Below the pieces are notes generated by a model, which was not told the origin of the DNA, did not search any database, and saw only the letters and a program-made list of their open reading frames with translations. Both the position numbers and the translations under genes were made by a program. From positions 337,042 through 401,041 of the forward strand of contig RPFO01000670.1 in NCBI GenBank assembly GCA_009746045.1: a stretch of DNA of 64,000 nucleotides. The letters are read 5' to 3'. Shown here piece after piece: positions 23,901-32,296 of this stretch (positions are counted from its first letter, which is position 1; every line of letters begins with the position of its first letter). The stretch is from Mesostigma viride (Eukaryota > Streptophyta > Mesostigmatophyceae > Mesostigmatales > Mesostigmataceae).

Positions 23901-25331
23901 ACTCACTCACTCACTCACTCACTCACTCACTCACTCACTCACTCACTCACTCACTCACTCACTCACTCACTCACTCACTCACTCACTCACTCACTCACTC
24001 ACTCACTCACTCACTCACTCACTCACTCACTCACTCACTCACTCACTCACTCACTCACTCACTCACTCACTCACTCACTCACTCACTCACTCACTCACTC
24101 ACTCACTCACTCACTCACTCACTCACTCACTCACTCACTCACTCACTCACTCACTCACTCACTCACTCACTCACACACACACACACACACGCAGGCACCC
24201 CTACCATTGGGCGACTGCACGGTGATGTGCACCGGCTCCAGGGATATCGCGTCACGCTCGTCCCACCGTGCACCCTTGGAGCGCATCGCCGACGCCAGCG
24301 CCTGACCAGCCGACTCCGCATCTGACCCGGCGGTGTCCGCTGCAAGCACGTGCAGTGGTGGGGGAAAGATTGGTTTTCTGTCTTGATGCCATGCAGGGGA
24401 CAGGCCAACAGGGCTCAGCCAGACAAACATTGGCACGAGATAGATGCGCCGCTGGTATTGACGGTTATAATAGGGTAATCGCAGCGATATCGCCGAACAC
24501 ATCAAGTGTCACGAAATATTTCGATGGGCAGCAAAGTGTTATCCCGCCACTTCTGTGGACGTACTAGACGTGACAGGCATGCACTTCAAGGACGCATATG
24601 CCACGTAGATAGTTTGGTACGCGCAAGAAAGCCACATGCCCTGCTATCCTATCAGAGAAGAGCTACCTTCTTGATCGCCCGAGGCTGATTTCACATTCGC
24701 CGCAGGCGCACCGCCTCCAATTGTGATCAGGGGGAAGGGTTCGCGCGACCCTGGATCCCGCTGTTTGTTCCGAAGATGCAAATATACGGGCCGCCTGGTT
24801 GCGCCAGCCCCCTTGACCTTTATTCCACAAAAACAGAAGTCAAACGGAGCCACAAACAGGCACTTGCGTTGAGTTGTCCACGGTGATCAAGGCACTACCT
24901 GACGAACTGCAGGCTTCCGGCAAACGAGTAAGGAAAGGAAGCAAAACGGCAGCACAGTAGTCAAGCCACGCTGCCTCTTGATTTCTTACCATAAAATCTG
25001 TCCCAATAAGCCTTTCCAGAACGGAAGTTTTTCCAACGCCCTGCGTAAAGAAGTCAACAAGGTTTACGCAAGAAAACCCGGTCGTGTTAAGACCACCATC
25101 AAGCTTCTGACGCTTGAATACGAGGCATTCGACGTAATTGCATTAAAATCACACTAAAAACAGGCTTATTATCATTTCTGAGGGTCGACAGGGCTGCGTG
25201 GGTGGCCCACTGACCTGATTTCCTATGGCACAAATGGTTATCGGAGAATTCACCCCGTCCGTTGCCTCTTCCCCTGCCAGCCATGTATACGACCGCTGCA
25301 CTGCATTGGACAATACCAATAGATCCTCCAT
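3508..25331 (-). CDS. DRP2: DRP2-type dynamin GTPase with PH domain, 21 exons
   Basis: Large GTPase that assembles on membranes and drives scission in endocytic and Golgi traffic. Exons (high to low): 25331-25215, 25040-24990, 24817-24667, 24339-24205, 22300-22236, 21805-21694, 20973-20621, 19830-19721, 18971-18833, 17966-17865, 17656-17537, 17021-16938, 11481-11354, 10661-10414, 8798-8722, 8343-8287, 7530-7395, 6279-5894, 5268-5201, 4527-4376, 3896-3508. All introns are GT-AG and all phases agree: 3180 nt, 1059 residues plus stop. Order is GTPase, stalk, PH, GED, proline-rich tail, as in plant DRP2 and unlike DRP1, which lacks PH. The ATG at 25331 gives MEDLLVLS; it follows TTTTGCAG, so a 5' UTR intron is possible. 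The longest intron (16937-11482) is 5.5 kb. Exon joins are inferred from splice sites and family alignment, without RNA data. Confidence 0.93.
6200..8798 (-). other. Pleckstrin homology domain (exons 15-18 start)
   Basis: Residues ~639-745, split over four exons: GFMKKRS then WNRRWFVLNEATRK (exon 15), LFYFAKPEETEPRGIIDLR (exon 16), ECYIEDVVDKSSKKGE to LMFRIVHKTPKGIIVK (exon 17), AESLAEKFEWVSRLR (exon 18). The RRWFVLNE core and the terminal tryptophan helix are typical PH features and probably bind phosphoinositides. Exon 18 must start at 6279; the nearer AG at the CACCACAG site would break the reading frame. Confidence 0.88.
6731..7256. repeat. 20-bp minisatellite in dynamin intron 17
   Basis: About 26 tandem units of GGTCTTCACACACGGCAAGC with two main variants (ACGGCAAGC and ATGGCAAGG), mixed irregularly. 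One unit near 7065 has lost a base. Because 20 is not a multiple of 3 and the unit has no stop, all three plus-strand frames stay open, giving false histidine/serine-rich ORFs (6606-7644). It lies wholly in the intron between exons 17 and 18. Confidence 0.95.
10836..10966. repeat. Short degenerate tandem repeat in intron 13
   Basis: Three diverged ~40 bp units containing GCAAACAGCGGG(C/A)AA and TATGTGATGAGCATG. It lies between exons 13 and 14. Confidence 0.6.
12109..12497 (+). pseudogene. PIF1/Helitron-type helicase fragment, copy A
   Basis: The plus-strand frame ending at 12475 reads WKVGAVAMITRNLSHKDGLQ then IGTR, and later DKFKILRMAYPLKLA. The first block matches the conserved LKVGAPVMLLRN-xGLCNGTR region of PIF1-family helicases and the second the block just before their FAMTINKAQGQT motif. 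The frame stops exactly where the inverted-repeat centre begins, so the last helicase motif is absent. It sits antisense inside dynamin intron 12, as a captured or decayed Helitron piece. Confidence 0.65.
12541..12917 (-). pseudogene. PIF1/Helitron-type helicase fragment, copy B (inverted)
   Basis: Inverted copy of 12109-12497: the minus-strand frame ending at 12559 reads the same WKVGAVAMITRNLSHKDGLQ with NGTR, the more usual residue, and ends KFKTLRMAYPLKLA. It contains a few substitutions and small indels relative to copy A. The arms are separated by ~49 bases (12493-12541), and their innermost 20 or so bases (CCTAGGCAGTGGCCATGAAG) are perfectly complementary. Confidence 0.65.
13039..13372. 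repeat. 39-bp minisatellite in dynamin intron 12
   Basis: About 8.5 units of 39 bp with core CCCGCACCTGCTGCGCCTAC. Two unit types (TTGACTCTG and TTTATTCTG) alternate regularly from the third unit on, giving a 78-bp higher-order repeat. As 39 is a multiple of 3, repeated-peptide ORFs appear on both strands; these are not genes. Confidence 0.93.
13380..14260. other. AT-rich intron 12 segment, possible transposon remnant
   Basis: No coding sequence seen. Phrases such as ACATTGCGCAAAACTTTGG and CTAGCATTTGTCA resemble the 180-bp repeats at 59106-59640 in the 58801-62449 element, so it may be a distant relative. Resemblance was judged by eye only. Confidence 0.3.
14538..14731. repeat. (CCCA)n / (GGGT)n microsatellite in intron 12
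   Basis: About 48 perfect CCCA units on the plus strand. The dynamin gene is on the minus strand, so its unspliced RNA carries (GGGU)n, a strong G-quadruplex-forming sequence. Histidine/proline and glycine/tryptophan ORFs here are artefacts. Confidence 0.97.
14740..15800. repeat. Degenerate CCACCCA/CCAACCA-rich tract in intron 12
   Basis: A kilobase of C- and A-rich sequence with repeated CCACCCACC and CCAACCACC words, evidently decayed extension of the adjacent (CCCA)n array. No gene seen. Confidence 0.7.
15860..16937. other. Intron 12 5' part, nothing recognised
   Basis: Lower-GC sequence between the C-rich tract and exon 12. A 276-codon plus-strand ORF (16248-17078) runs through it and over exon 12 on the other strand; it has no recognisable domain and I regard it as chance. 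Confidence 0.4.
19238..19385. repeat. 21-bp tandem repeat in intron 8
   Basis: Seven nearly identical units of ACATAGGAGATACCTCCGCCC. It is intronic, between exons 8 and 9. Confidence 0.93.
21285..21556. repeat. 30-bp tandem repeat in intron 6
   Basis: About nine units of GACAAGAACAAACATGGTGG followed by CGGCCGTGAT, with scattered substitutions. It keeps three frames open (lysine/aspartate/glycine-rich on plus, serine/proline-rich on minus); these are artefacts. Confidence 0.93.
22325..22422. repeat. (CCATG)n microsatellite in intron 4
   Basis: About 19 perfect units of the pentamer CCATG, 25 bases upstream (in gene sense) of exon 5, close to the acceptor polypyrimidine/branch region. Confidence 0.97.
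23177..24172. repeat. ~1 kb perfect (CACT)n microsatellite in intron 4
   Basis: About 249 uninterrupted CACT units, flanked by (CA)n at 23149-23176 and 24173-24190. No interruption was seen by eye. It lies between exon 4 (ends 24205) and exon 5. On the gene's sense strand it reads (AGTG)n. Threonine/histidine/serine/leucine ORFs here are artefacts of the repeat. Confidence 0.97.
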
Positions 25332-26245
25332 CGCTGCAAAACCAGGTCGCTCCCGCTGCCAGTGACGAGCGGGCGCTGCGATAAATCCTCGGCAGGGCGT
25401 TTGCAGACAATAAAATGGCCGACATCGCGATTTGACTGTCTTTGACAGGCACAGTGTGCGAACACAGGACGTGCGCGACCGTGGCTTGACAAGCATCTTG
25501 TTTAGTCACGTCCGTGAATTTGCCGGGCTAACCGGGAAGCAACGACGAGCTGCCAAGTGTGCAGCAGCTTGGCAGGTTTCCAGCTCGGATGCACAAACCC
25601 AGCAGGTACCAGCATTCTTGGCTCATTTTTTTTTGTGCCAGCGCCTGGCCAGCGGTCAAATCCGATACCTGTCACACTGCTAACGTGCTCCAGGCCACCG
25701 ATGAGGCCAGGGCTAAGGGACAAACCCCTAGGCATAACTGGCAGCGGTCGCACGTGCCGCACGCGCTGACGTTCCTTCGCCACCCTGATCGTAAGTAGCG
25801 TCCACCCGGCTCGCGCGCCCCATCGCCTGCGTTGCGTTTTTGCGGCTTTTCTGCGTGCTTCTGCTAGCTGTTGCCTCGCGTCGCCAAGCCAACGACGGCA
25901 ACGATCGCAACGCAGTCACGCAACGCACGTGAAGCTAAATCACGCCGAATACCACCGCAGTCGCATCCGTCGGCCTGCAAACCGTGGCAGGATACTTGCC
26001 GTTACGTGGGAGCATTTTAGTGTTTTCCGCTGCCCGGTGCCCTGCCGGTGGTAATGCGTCCTAGAAGCGTTGTTATAGCAGGTATCTTCTGAAGTGGTCT
26101 GCAATGGGCCCCTACGCGATTGTCACAGGAATGAAGGCACGTGTTTATGGTTCCGAGCTTGAGGCGCGTATAATGCCGCTGGAAATGGTTTTTTAGTTAG
26201 TTGGCATCGCGTGTTTAGTCGCGTGTAGCACTGCCTCGTGGACAA
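25332..26245. promoter_or_regulatory. Divergent intergenic region between dynamin and RRP1 genes
   Basis: About 0.9 kb separates the two start codons, which face away from each other. It must hold both promoters and 5' leaders. The minus strand has a TTTTGCAG directly before the dynamin ATG, so part of this may be a 5' UTR intron. No confident TATA box or other motif was found. Confidence 0.5.
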
Positions 26246-28294
26246 ATGGCAGCGGACGAGAAACCAGCCGATGCGAGGGGATTTGCCAAGCACCTCGCCT
26301 CGACAGAAAAGAGAATGCGTGACAAAGCTGTCTCTGCGCTCCAGACGTTTCTCTCGGTGCGCTCGGACTTTTCGGAAATCGACATGATGAAGGTGTGGCG
26401 GGGCTTGTTCTACTGTTTCTGGCATTCGGACAAGGCCCCCGTCCAGGAGAATCTCGCTGAGAGCCTGGCGTCCGTCATGCACGGCTTGTCGGAGGAGGTC
26501 TGCGAGCTCTACTTGCGCGTGTTCCTAAAAACCCTTCGCCGAGAATGGGGCGGCATCGACAAACTGCGCCTGGACAAATTCTACATGCTCGTTCGACGGT
26601 TCCTGCAGCACATGCTTCGTCGTGTCGACGAGCAGGATTGGACGGATGAAGCCGTCGGCGAATTCGTCAGCATCCTGCAAGAGTGCACGCTCCTGGTGGA
26701 AGACAACTACCCCGCCGGATCCCTGAACTACCATCTGACAGACATCTACCTGCCCGAGGTGTCCACCATCACGCAGTCGCTCCCCTTCTCCTCGCTGTGC
26801 GCCCTCATCGAGCCGTTTGTGCTGGCGCTTGCGTCCTCGTTGGACAAGACGTACATCAAGCGCATCCGTGAGGGCGTGCTGGGCCCGCTCCTGCGTGGGC
26901 ACGAGGACGACGCGCCCGCGGTGCCTTGCTCCGACATCGACCATGCGGCACTGGCCAGCCGCATGTTTGAACTGGGTGCTGCCGACGCCACGCACCCACC
27001 CAACCGGCGCGTCCTGTACGAGCTAAGTGAAGCCTTCAAGAAGGCGGGCAGGGAGAGCCGGGCGCGGGGGGGAGGTGACCGGCCGGTGAAGAAAGCGAGG
27101 GTGGAGGAGACTGGTGAAGAAGAGGAGGCAGAGGATGAGGAGGAGGATAAGTCGCGGAAGGGGGCGGGCAACAGCCTCGTGGGCCGGGCCAGCTTTGACG
27201 ATCGCTCGAAGGTGGTCAAGCGAGCGAAGAGGAAAGGGCGGCTGGTCTTGATGGGGACGGCAGAGACGATGAACGAGTGGGGTGTCCCTGTGGCGGATGG
27301 CGGAAGTGGGGAGGATGGGGACAGCGGCTCTGATGACGATGGCGAGGGAGAGGCCGGCAAGAAGGGCAAGAAGGTTGGGGGAAAGAAGGACCGCGACGCG
27401 TCGGCAAAGGAGGAGAAGAAGAAGAAGAAGAAGAAAAAGAGGGATGACGGGGGGGCGGCGGGGAACCCAGGGAAAGGGGCGCCTGGGGCACCGGCCGCGG
27501 TTGGGCAGGTCCCTGCTGCGAAGAGTGGAGACAAAAAAAGCGCGCAAGCTAAGGGTACCCCCGCACAGGGCGCCAGTGCCGCGGGCAGTCCCGGGCCCGG
27601 TAATGATGCGGTGATCTCTAACCTGGACTCTTTGTTTGCAATGGCAGGGCCAGGCCGGGGCAGCGCGGGTGGGGCGCAGGGGAATGGCAATGTTGCCAAG
27701 AAGAAGAAGAAGAAAGATGGAGCCGACAAGAAGAAAGGCAAGCAGGGGGGGGGAAAGGAGGGTGAATGGCGCGATGGTTCAGGGGGGGACGGGCCTGGCT
27801 CAAGCAAGAAGAAGATGAAGACGCAGAGCGAGGAGGAGAGGCAAGTGGGTGATACGCCCGCAGGTACGCCCGCGGGGGCACAGACCACGGGGCACAAGGG
27901 TCCGCTGGCCACGCCCTCGCCAAATGGCACCTTGTCCACGCCTGCAGCAACACCGGCCGCCGCCTCCACTGTCAAGAAGCGTGTTCGTTTCTCGTTAAAG
28001 AACAACCTTGAGTTTGAGCCCGACTCAGTGCCGCTGCCGCCGGACCTGCGCACGCCCGAGCGCTCGCAGCCGCACGGCCCCGCGCTAAAAAAGGTGAGCA
28101 AGTGGCCCAACTCGGCACCACCTGGCAAGGGCAAGCGCAAGCTCGGGCGAGAGAAGATTGCCCACCGCGTGGCCACACCGGGTGCCAAGGCCCCTGGGGG
28201 CGGTGGCCAGCATTGGAGCGGCAGCATGTTTGCCACGCCGCCCGCCATGCGTGGGGTTCAAGGGAGCAGGCAACGTGCGGCGGACTTTTTCTGA
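26246..28294 (+). CDS. RRP1: RRP1/Nop52 ribosomal RNA processing protein
   Basis: Nucleolar protein for processing of the large-subunit rRNA precursor (pre-60S). Single exon, 682 residues. Residues ~10-220 match the Nop52 domain: FAKHLASTEKRMRDKAVSAL, then MMKVWRGLFYCFWHSDKAPV, LRLDKFYMLVRRFL, and SLNYHLTDIYLPE. Residues ~270-560 are acidic, then lysine- and glycine-rich tracts, a typical disordered nucleolar tail. Residues 579-582 (RVRF, in VKKRVRFSL) fit the PP1-docking RVxF motif known in animal RRP1B; that role is inferred. The ATG lies in ACAAATGGC and the protein starts MAADEKPADARGFAK. It is the only intronless host gene here, head-to-head with dynamin. Confidence 0.92.
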   Translation: MAADEKPADARGFAKHLASTEKRMRDKAVSALQTFLSVRSDFSEIDMMKVWRGLFYCFWHSDKAPVQENLAESLASVMHGLSEEVCELYLRVFLKTLRREWGGIDKLRLDKFYMLVRRFLQHMLRRVDEQDWTDEAVGEFVSILQECTLLVEDNYPAGSLNYHLTDIYLPEVSTITQSLPFSSLCALIEPFVLALASSLDKTYIKRIREGVLGPLLRGHEDDAPAVPCSDIDHAALASRMFELGAADATHPPNRRVLYELSEAFKKAGRESRARGGGDRPVKKARVEETGEEEEAEDEEEDKSRKGAGNSLVGRASFDDRSKVVKRAKRKGRLVLMGTAETMNEWGVPVADGGSGEDGDSGSDDDGEGEAGKKGKKVGGKKDRDASAKEEKKKKKKKKRDDGGAAGNPGKGAPGAPAAVGQVPAAKSGDKKSAQAKGTPAQGASAAGSPGPGNDAVISNLDSLFAMAGPGRGSAGGAQGNGNVAKKKKKKDGADKKKGKQGGGKEGEWRDGSGGDGPGSSKKKMKTQSEEERQVGDTPAGTPAGAQTTGHKGPLATPSPNGTLSTPAATPAAASTVKKRVRFSLKNNLEFEPDSVPLPPDLRTPERSQPHGPALKKVSKWPNSAPPGKGKRKLGREKIAHRVATPGAKAPGGGGQHWSGSMFATPPAMRGVQGSRQRAADFF

Positions 28295-28978
28295 GCTGGC
28301 GGCTGGGTAGCACGATGGGACTGGGCCAGGAATAGCACCAATTCGATGACTTTAAAGGGGTGCAGTGGTTGTGGTAGTGGCTTGCTGAGGGCCATCCACG
28401 ATGAGTGGACGATGACAGCTTTTCCAACAACGGCACTCCGTGTAGTGTCGGTGAAGCCTCACTGAAGCTATTTATAGTGTCTGCAGGAGACTAACAGTTT
28501 CTCTGCTTTACCCTGGTTTCCCTCAATCCAGGTTTGTGCAAGCTTTCTTATGGGCTCCACCAGAAGTTGCCGAGATTTTGTCAAATGCTGGGGATGGGGC
28601 AACAATTCTGTGGTGGAAAGTGCAGTCCGTTAATTAATTAATTAATTATCACGTAGTAAGTAAGTAAGTACTTGCGTGTCATGTGCAAAGGCATGCCACG
28701 GAGTACTATGCTAATCTCATTGAAAAATAATTACACAAAAGTTTAAACAAATATCGTCTGCATCATCCCCCAACCGTTAAGCACTAGATGGGGATGTAAT
28801 CCTCATCCGAGCTGTCCTCTACTGTAATGGCAGACGAGGCGGTAGTATAGCGGCTATCCTCAGGACCAATAACCTCCACCTGCGGACTTCTACCCTGGCT
28901 AGCAACGGGCCGCGGGGCCCGTGGCCGCGGAGAAAACAGGAGCATACCCCTCGGGAAGCGTATCACGTAGACTCTGCC
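28295..28978. other. RRP1 3' region and AT-rich spacer
   Basis: Holds the RRP1 3' UTR; a TGTAA (algal-type poly(A) signal) occurs near 28794, far from the stop, and is only a candidate. A TTAAT tail (28630-28650) marks a retroelement end. A 60-codon minus ORF (28784-28966, ending SSDEDYIPI) is unassigned. Confidence 0.4.
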
Positions 28979-29105
28979 ACGTGGGTATCAATTAAGGAAC
29001 CTTCAACCCATATACACAATGCGAAGGAGGGAGGACGCCCTAGCTTCTCGAACTGGGCAGGCCGCAGAGCGCTCTCTCCGCAGCATGCCGGGGCGGGACC
29101 TCTCC
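28979..29105 (-). mobile_element. Partial copy of the ACGTGAC-hairpin short element
   Basis: Matches 30265-30400 (GGAACCTTCAACCC-ATATACACA, GGAGGGAGG-CGCCCTAGCTTCTC, GCAGAGCGCTCTCTCC) in the same orientation and 2690-2815 in reverse. Truncated at both ends. Confidence 0.6.
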
Positions 29106-29149
29106 GCTAGAGCTTGGCACTAATACCTGCTACATGGCAGGTCCCTCGG

Positions 29150-29688
29150 TTTGTTAAATTAAATTAAATTATAACATGACTCCGTTGGGAGATCATGCAT
29201 GTAGCACATATTCCCTTGCTGGATGGATGGAGGTGGGCAAAGCCGCGAAACCGAACTAATCTAACTCTAAGCTAATCTAATCTAGAAAACCCTAACTATT
29301 CTACTCAGCAAAGCGCCCCTTCCTCTTGGGGGGGGGGGGCTTGCCCACAGGGGCTGGTGTATGAGCCTGGACAATCGTCTTCCACCTCTTCTTGTTCTGC
29401 ATAGCGCAGTCCAAGCAAGAGAGAGGGAGGAGATGCGGTGTTCAAACTGGGCTGGGACCACTAGGTTGGCCAGCAACTGCTGTGTATAGGTCATGGCAGG
29501 TTTACCCATCTTTCTAGGAATGTCCTTGGGGCCAGGCCAGGTCAGGATATGCCGCCCTGGTTGGCCAAGCCGCTGGGGGCCGGCCAGACCGAGGTTGGTG
29601 TCTACCTGAATGGTGCGAGCAAGATGTCCCACGAATGCGATATATCCTACGCTGCCTAATCTCGTCCGAAATGCGAGGCATACCCTGA
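29150..29688 (-). mobile_element. 5'-truncated LINE, ORF2 C-terminus and 3' end
   Basis: Minus-strand frame 29632-29282 reads GHLARTIQVDTN, LAGPQRLGQPGRHILTWPGP and PAMTYTQQLLANLVVPAQFE. The same block recurs at 37928-38221 (minus), 43795-44170 (plus) and 45015-45290 (minus): the C-terminal end of a LINE ORF2. Downstream (lower coordinates) come the CTCC-CAAC-GGAG hairpin (29178-29190) and an AATTA-type tail (29156-29172). Confidence 0.75.
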
Positions 29689-30233
29689 TTAAATAATTAA
29701 TTAATAGACACGTGACTGCGTCACGGGAGCATAAGTCCTCAGTGGGATCTCGAGGAACATGGGATGGAATGGATGGTGGAAGCTATCTAGGTCCTAGTTA
29801 CAGGGGTGTGGGCACCGCGGCCCGAATCGCTATGAATGCCATACGCGGTCACACGTCGCGGAGCCCCCACAGACTTGGGGGTGGTCTCCTTCATCACTAC
29901 TTGCCATCTATCCTTGCGTACCATCTGCCTCCATGTTACAGACAAACCAGGAGGCTGCCCGGGTGTGAGCCCGTCACGTCTAGTGTAGCACATGTCCATG
30001 CCGAGTCTATCACGAAAAGTCCACGGCCGGGTGGCGGCCCTGCCGTGCGCGGCCTGGCCGGGGCACGCCAGGTGCATGAGGACATATCGCCCAGGAGCCC
30101 TGGGCGGGCTTGGTGCCAGCTAGTCTATCTGATGTGTCTACCTGATAGATCTGTGCGGGCCAGGTGCCCGGCTAGGCCCAGGCGCCTGTGCCTATAATAA
30201 TGTGGGAAACATAGGGCAAATCAGCGTGCAACA
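29689..30233 (-). mobile_element. 5'-truncated LINE of a second family
   Basis: Minus-strand sequence contains RHRRLGLAGHLARTDLSG, similar to the GHLART block of the other LINE copies, so this is an ORF2 end of a related family. The 3' hairpin is CACGTGAC-TGC-GTCACG (29709-29725), next to an ATTAAT tail (29689-29704). Confidence 0.55.
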
Positions 30234-30565
30234 GATTAATTAATTAATAAGCACGTGACTGCGTCACGTGGGTGCCAATACAGAGTAAAGGAACCTTCAA
30301 CCCTATATACACAGCGAGAAGGAGGGAGGGCGCCCTAGCTTCTCTCACTGCCGCAGGTGGGCAGGCCACAGAGCGCTCTCTCCACGGCATGGTGCCGGGG
30401 CGCAACACTGTGGGTGCAATACAACCAGTGCAATACCATAGGTAGGCTGACGCATGGCTTATGCTACAAATGTGAGGTGGGCTCAAGACGTCGGCTAATT
30501 AAGGCGCAAGCTGATGGCCACAAGGTGCCAGAGCTAATTGAATTAAGGTACTAAAACGCTGTGCG
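30234..30565 (-). mobile_element. Short interspersed element with ACGTGAC hairpin
   Basis: Reverse-orientation copy of the 2546-2868 unit. It has a tail ATTAATTAATTAATAA (30235-30250) and the hairpin CACGTGACTGCGTCACGTG (30252-30270, 8-bp stem). No ORF shared with the other copies. Confidence 0.65.
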
Positions 30566-30599
30566 CTAATATCGTTTCAAGTGCTGTAATGCCTAAGCT

Positions 30600-32099
30600 A
30601 TCCCATAATCGATTGCCCCCATCTAGACAACTAGCTGGAGTGCTCTATCCCGGGGAAGCCCGGGGGGGCTTCCACAGTTTCTTGTTGGTCAACATAGAGG
30701 TTCCCGCCCCGCCAGTACACTTGGGGCTTCTCGGGGTTGGTCTTGTGGCGGATGTACGTAGTCGGGCCACTGAGCGCGGCGTTGCTGCTGCTGGGCTGGC
30801 GTCAGGTCGCCGTCAAGCGACCAGGAGGTGTTCACCAGCTTCTTGCGGCGAGAGAGGAACCGAACTCGGGCTGTGATGTCGCTGAAGGTGAGGACCACTG
30901 GAGGGGGCCCAGCCTTGGCCCGTGGATGGGGCAGGCGGTAGGCGCCCTGCAGTATCGCACCTGGCAGCTGCATGCACGCCAAGAGCTGTTTCTTCAGCTC
31001 GTCGAGAAGAGAGTCTGGGGTCTCCTCCGGCGGCATGTCGAAGCGCCTGAGGATGACCCGGCAGCGGCGACGGTCGCGGTCAGCGGCCTCGCGGCGCGTG
31101 TCTTCCAGCTCCTGGAGCTTGGTGGTGATGGCGGTCGTGGTAGAGGATGCCTGGCTCTTGAGCAGGTCCGCCCAGGAGGCGCGAGTCGAGGGGTCATCGC
31201 TAGCCCTACCAGCAGGTTGGGCGGCGATGGTGGCCGTTCGCTCGGCGATCTCGGGGACCTGCGTGGCCAGGGCGTCTACCTTGGCAGCAACTGCCTCAAG
31301 TTTCACGGTGCCTTGGCCGACTCGGCCTTCCACCTGGTTAAGGCGGGTGGTCATGCACAGTGGCTGTGGCCTCGGAAACTTTGGTGGCAATGTTCTCTTG
31401 CGTAGCAGTAAACTGAGGCTGGAGCTTAAGGGCGACTCTGGCTTCAATGTTGTTGACCTTGGCCGAGAGAGTGTTGATTGGGCCGTCAGGCGCGTTCAGG
31501 GCGGCGAGCTGCTCAGCCATCGGCGCCAGCTGCTCCGCCACTGCAGCTTGGATGGAGTCCGTGCTGGGGGAGGTGCTGCTCTGCGGGGATGCTGCAGCTG
31601 CTGTGGCTGCCCGTCTGCGCTCATGCAGGAGGCTCCTGAGGCCAGCGTAGCCAATCTGGGTGATGTCCTGGGCGTCGCAGCGCAGGTTAAGCTGCACATG
31701 ATGACTGCCTTCAAGTACGCCGGCCTCCGGTTCTTGAAGCAGCCATTCCCAGGCGGGCTTGGTGACCTTGTCGCCAGGGGTAGGCAGGAAAAGTTCGTCA
31801 TGGCGGGCCAGGAACTTGATAACATCGTCACATTGTTCCTTCGTGAGCGTTAAGATTTCCAAGATGCAAAAGTCCCACTGGCCGGCGCCGAAGCGGCGGA
31901 CGTCCCATTTGGTATGGGAAGTTCGGGTTTTCTTGGGAATGGGCGACGAATTTGGCGTAGAGCACCATGCGTCGAGGGAGGCAGACCGGGGGGGAGAGCT
32001 TCGATCAGCGCGAAAGGGTTGGCGTCCGCAGGAGTTGATGTCGCACGTGCCGGCCGGCTGTCGACGGGAATGCCGACGACAGCTCAAAATGTTTGTCAA
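30600..32099 (-). pseudogene. LINE ORF1 (coiled coil plus RRM-like), frameshifted
   Basis: The 5' part (32099-31338) has TLTKEQCDDVIKFL and CDAQDITQIGYAGLRSLL, then a heptad-like region. The 3' part (31447-30689) has RASWADLLKSQASS, a long charged helix (TKLQELEDTRREAADRDRR), and the RRM-like block RCRVILRRFDMPPEETPDSL to PPPVVLTFSDITARVRFLSR with LTPAQQQQRRAQWPDY. This is the usual layout of L1-type ORF1 nucleic-acid chaperones. A frameshift lies at about 31340-31450 and another near the C-terminus (~30720). The element is cut off before ORF2. Confidence 0.75.
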
Positions 32100-32296
32100 G
32101 GCTGCGTTTTGGTGGCATTTGCAAAATACTGCGTTACAGCCGTAACCGATTATACTAGCAGATGCGTCTTGAAAAGACGCATCTGATGCAAGTAGCCTGA
32201 CTGAATTTGGGGCTCAGACGCAAAAGTTCTGAGCTCCGCCGTCAGCCATGTCCGCTCGTGGCTCGTGGCTCGTGATGTACAATGAGATCCTCATTA

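Larger units (their letters stand above)
20621..25331 (-). other. Dynamin GTPase domain (exons 1-7)
   Basis: Residues 1-328. The G1 loop GNQGVGKT (residues 37-44) is split by intron 1 after GNQ. The G2 threonine is in GAGATRRP (T63). G3 is DLPGLT (159-164), inside the segment SLTLVDLPGLTSR. G4 is THLD (219-222), where T/S-K-x-D is usual, so the lysine is a histidine. The segment after DLPG is short and lacks the KVPVGDQP loop of classical dynamins, as in plant DRP2. Exon 7 carries an extra serine/glycine-rich loop (GGAAASSQ, about residues 240-280). Confidence 0.9.

Noticed and set aside
22857-24325. Three ORFs of 392-482 codons with a THSL repeat
   Set aside because: Direct reading of the (CACT)n microsatellite; no unique coding sequence, and it lies in intron 4.
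26746-28248. 500-codon minus-strand ORF opposite RRP1
   Set aside because: Antisense shadow of a GC-rich, low-complexity gene; serine/proline/phenylalanine-rich with no domain.
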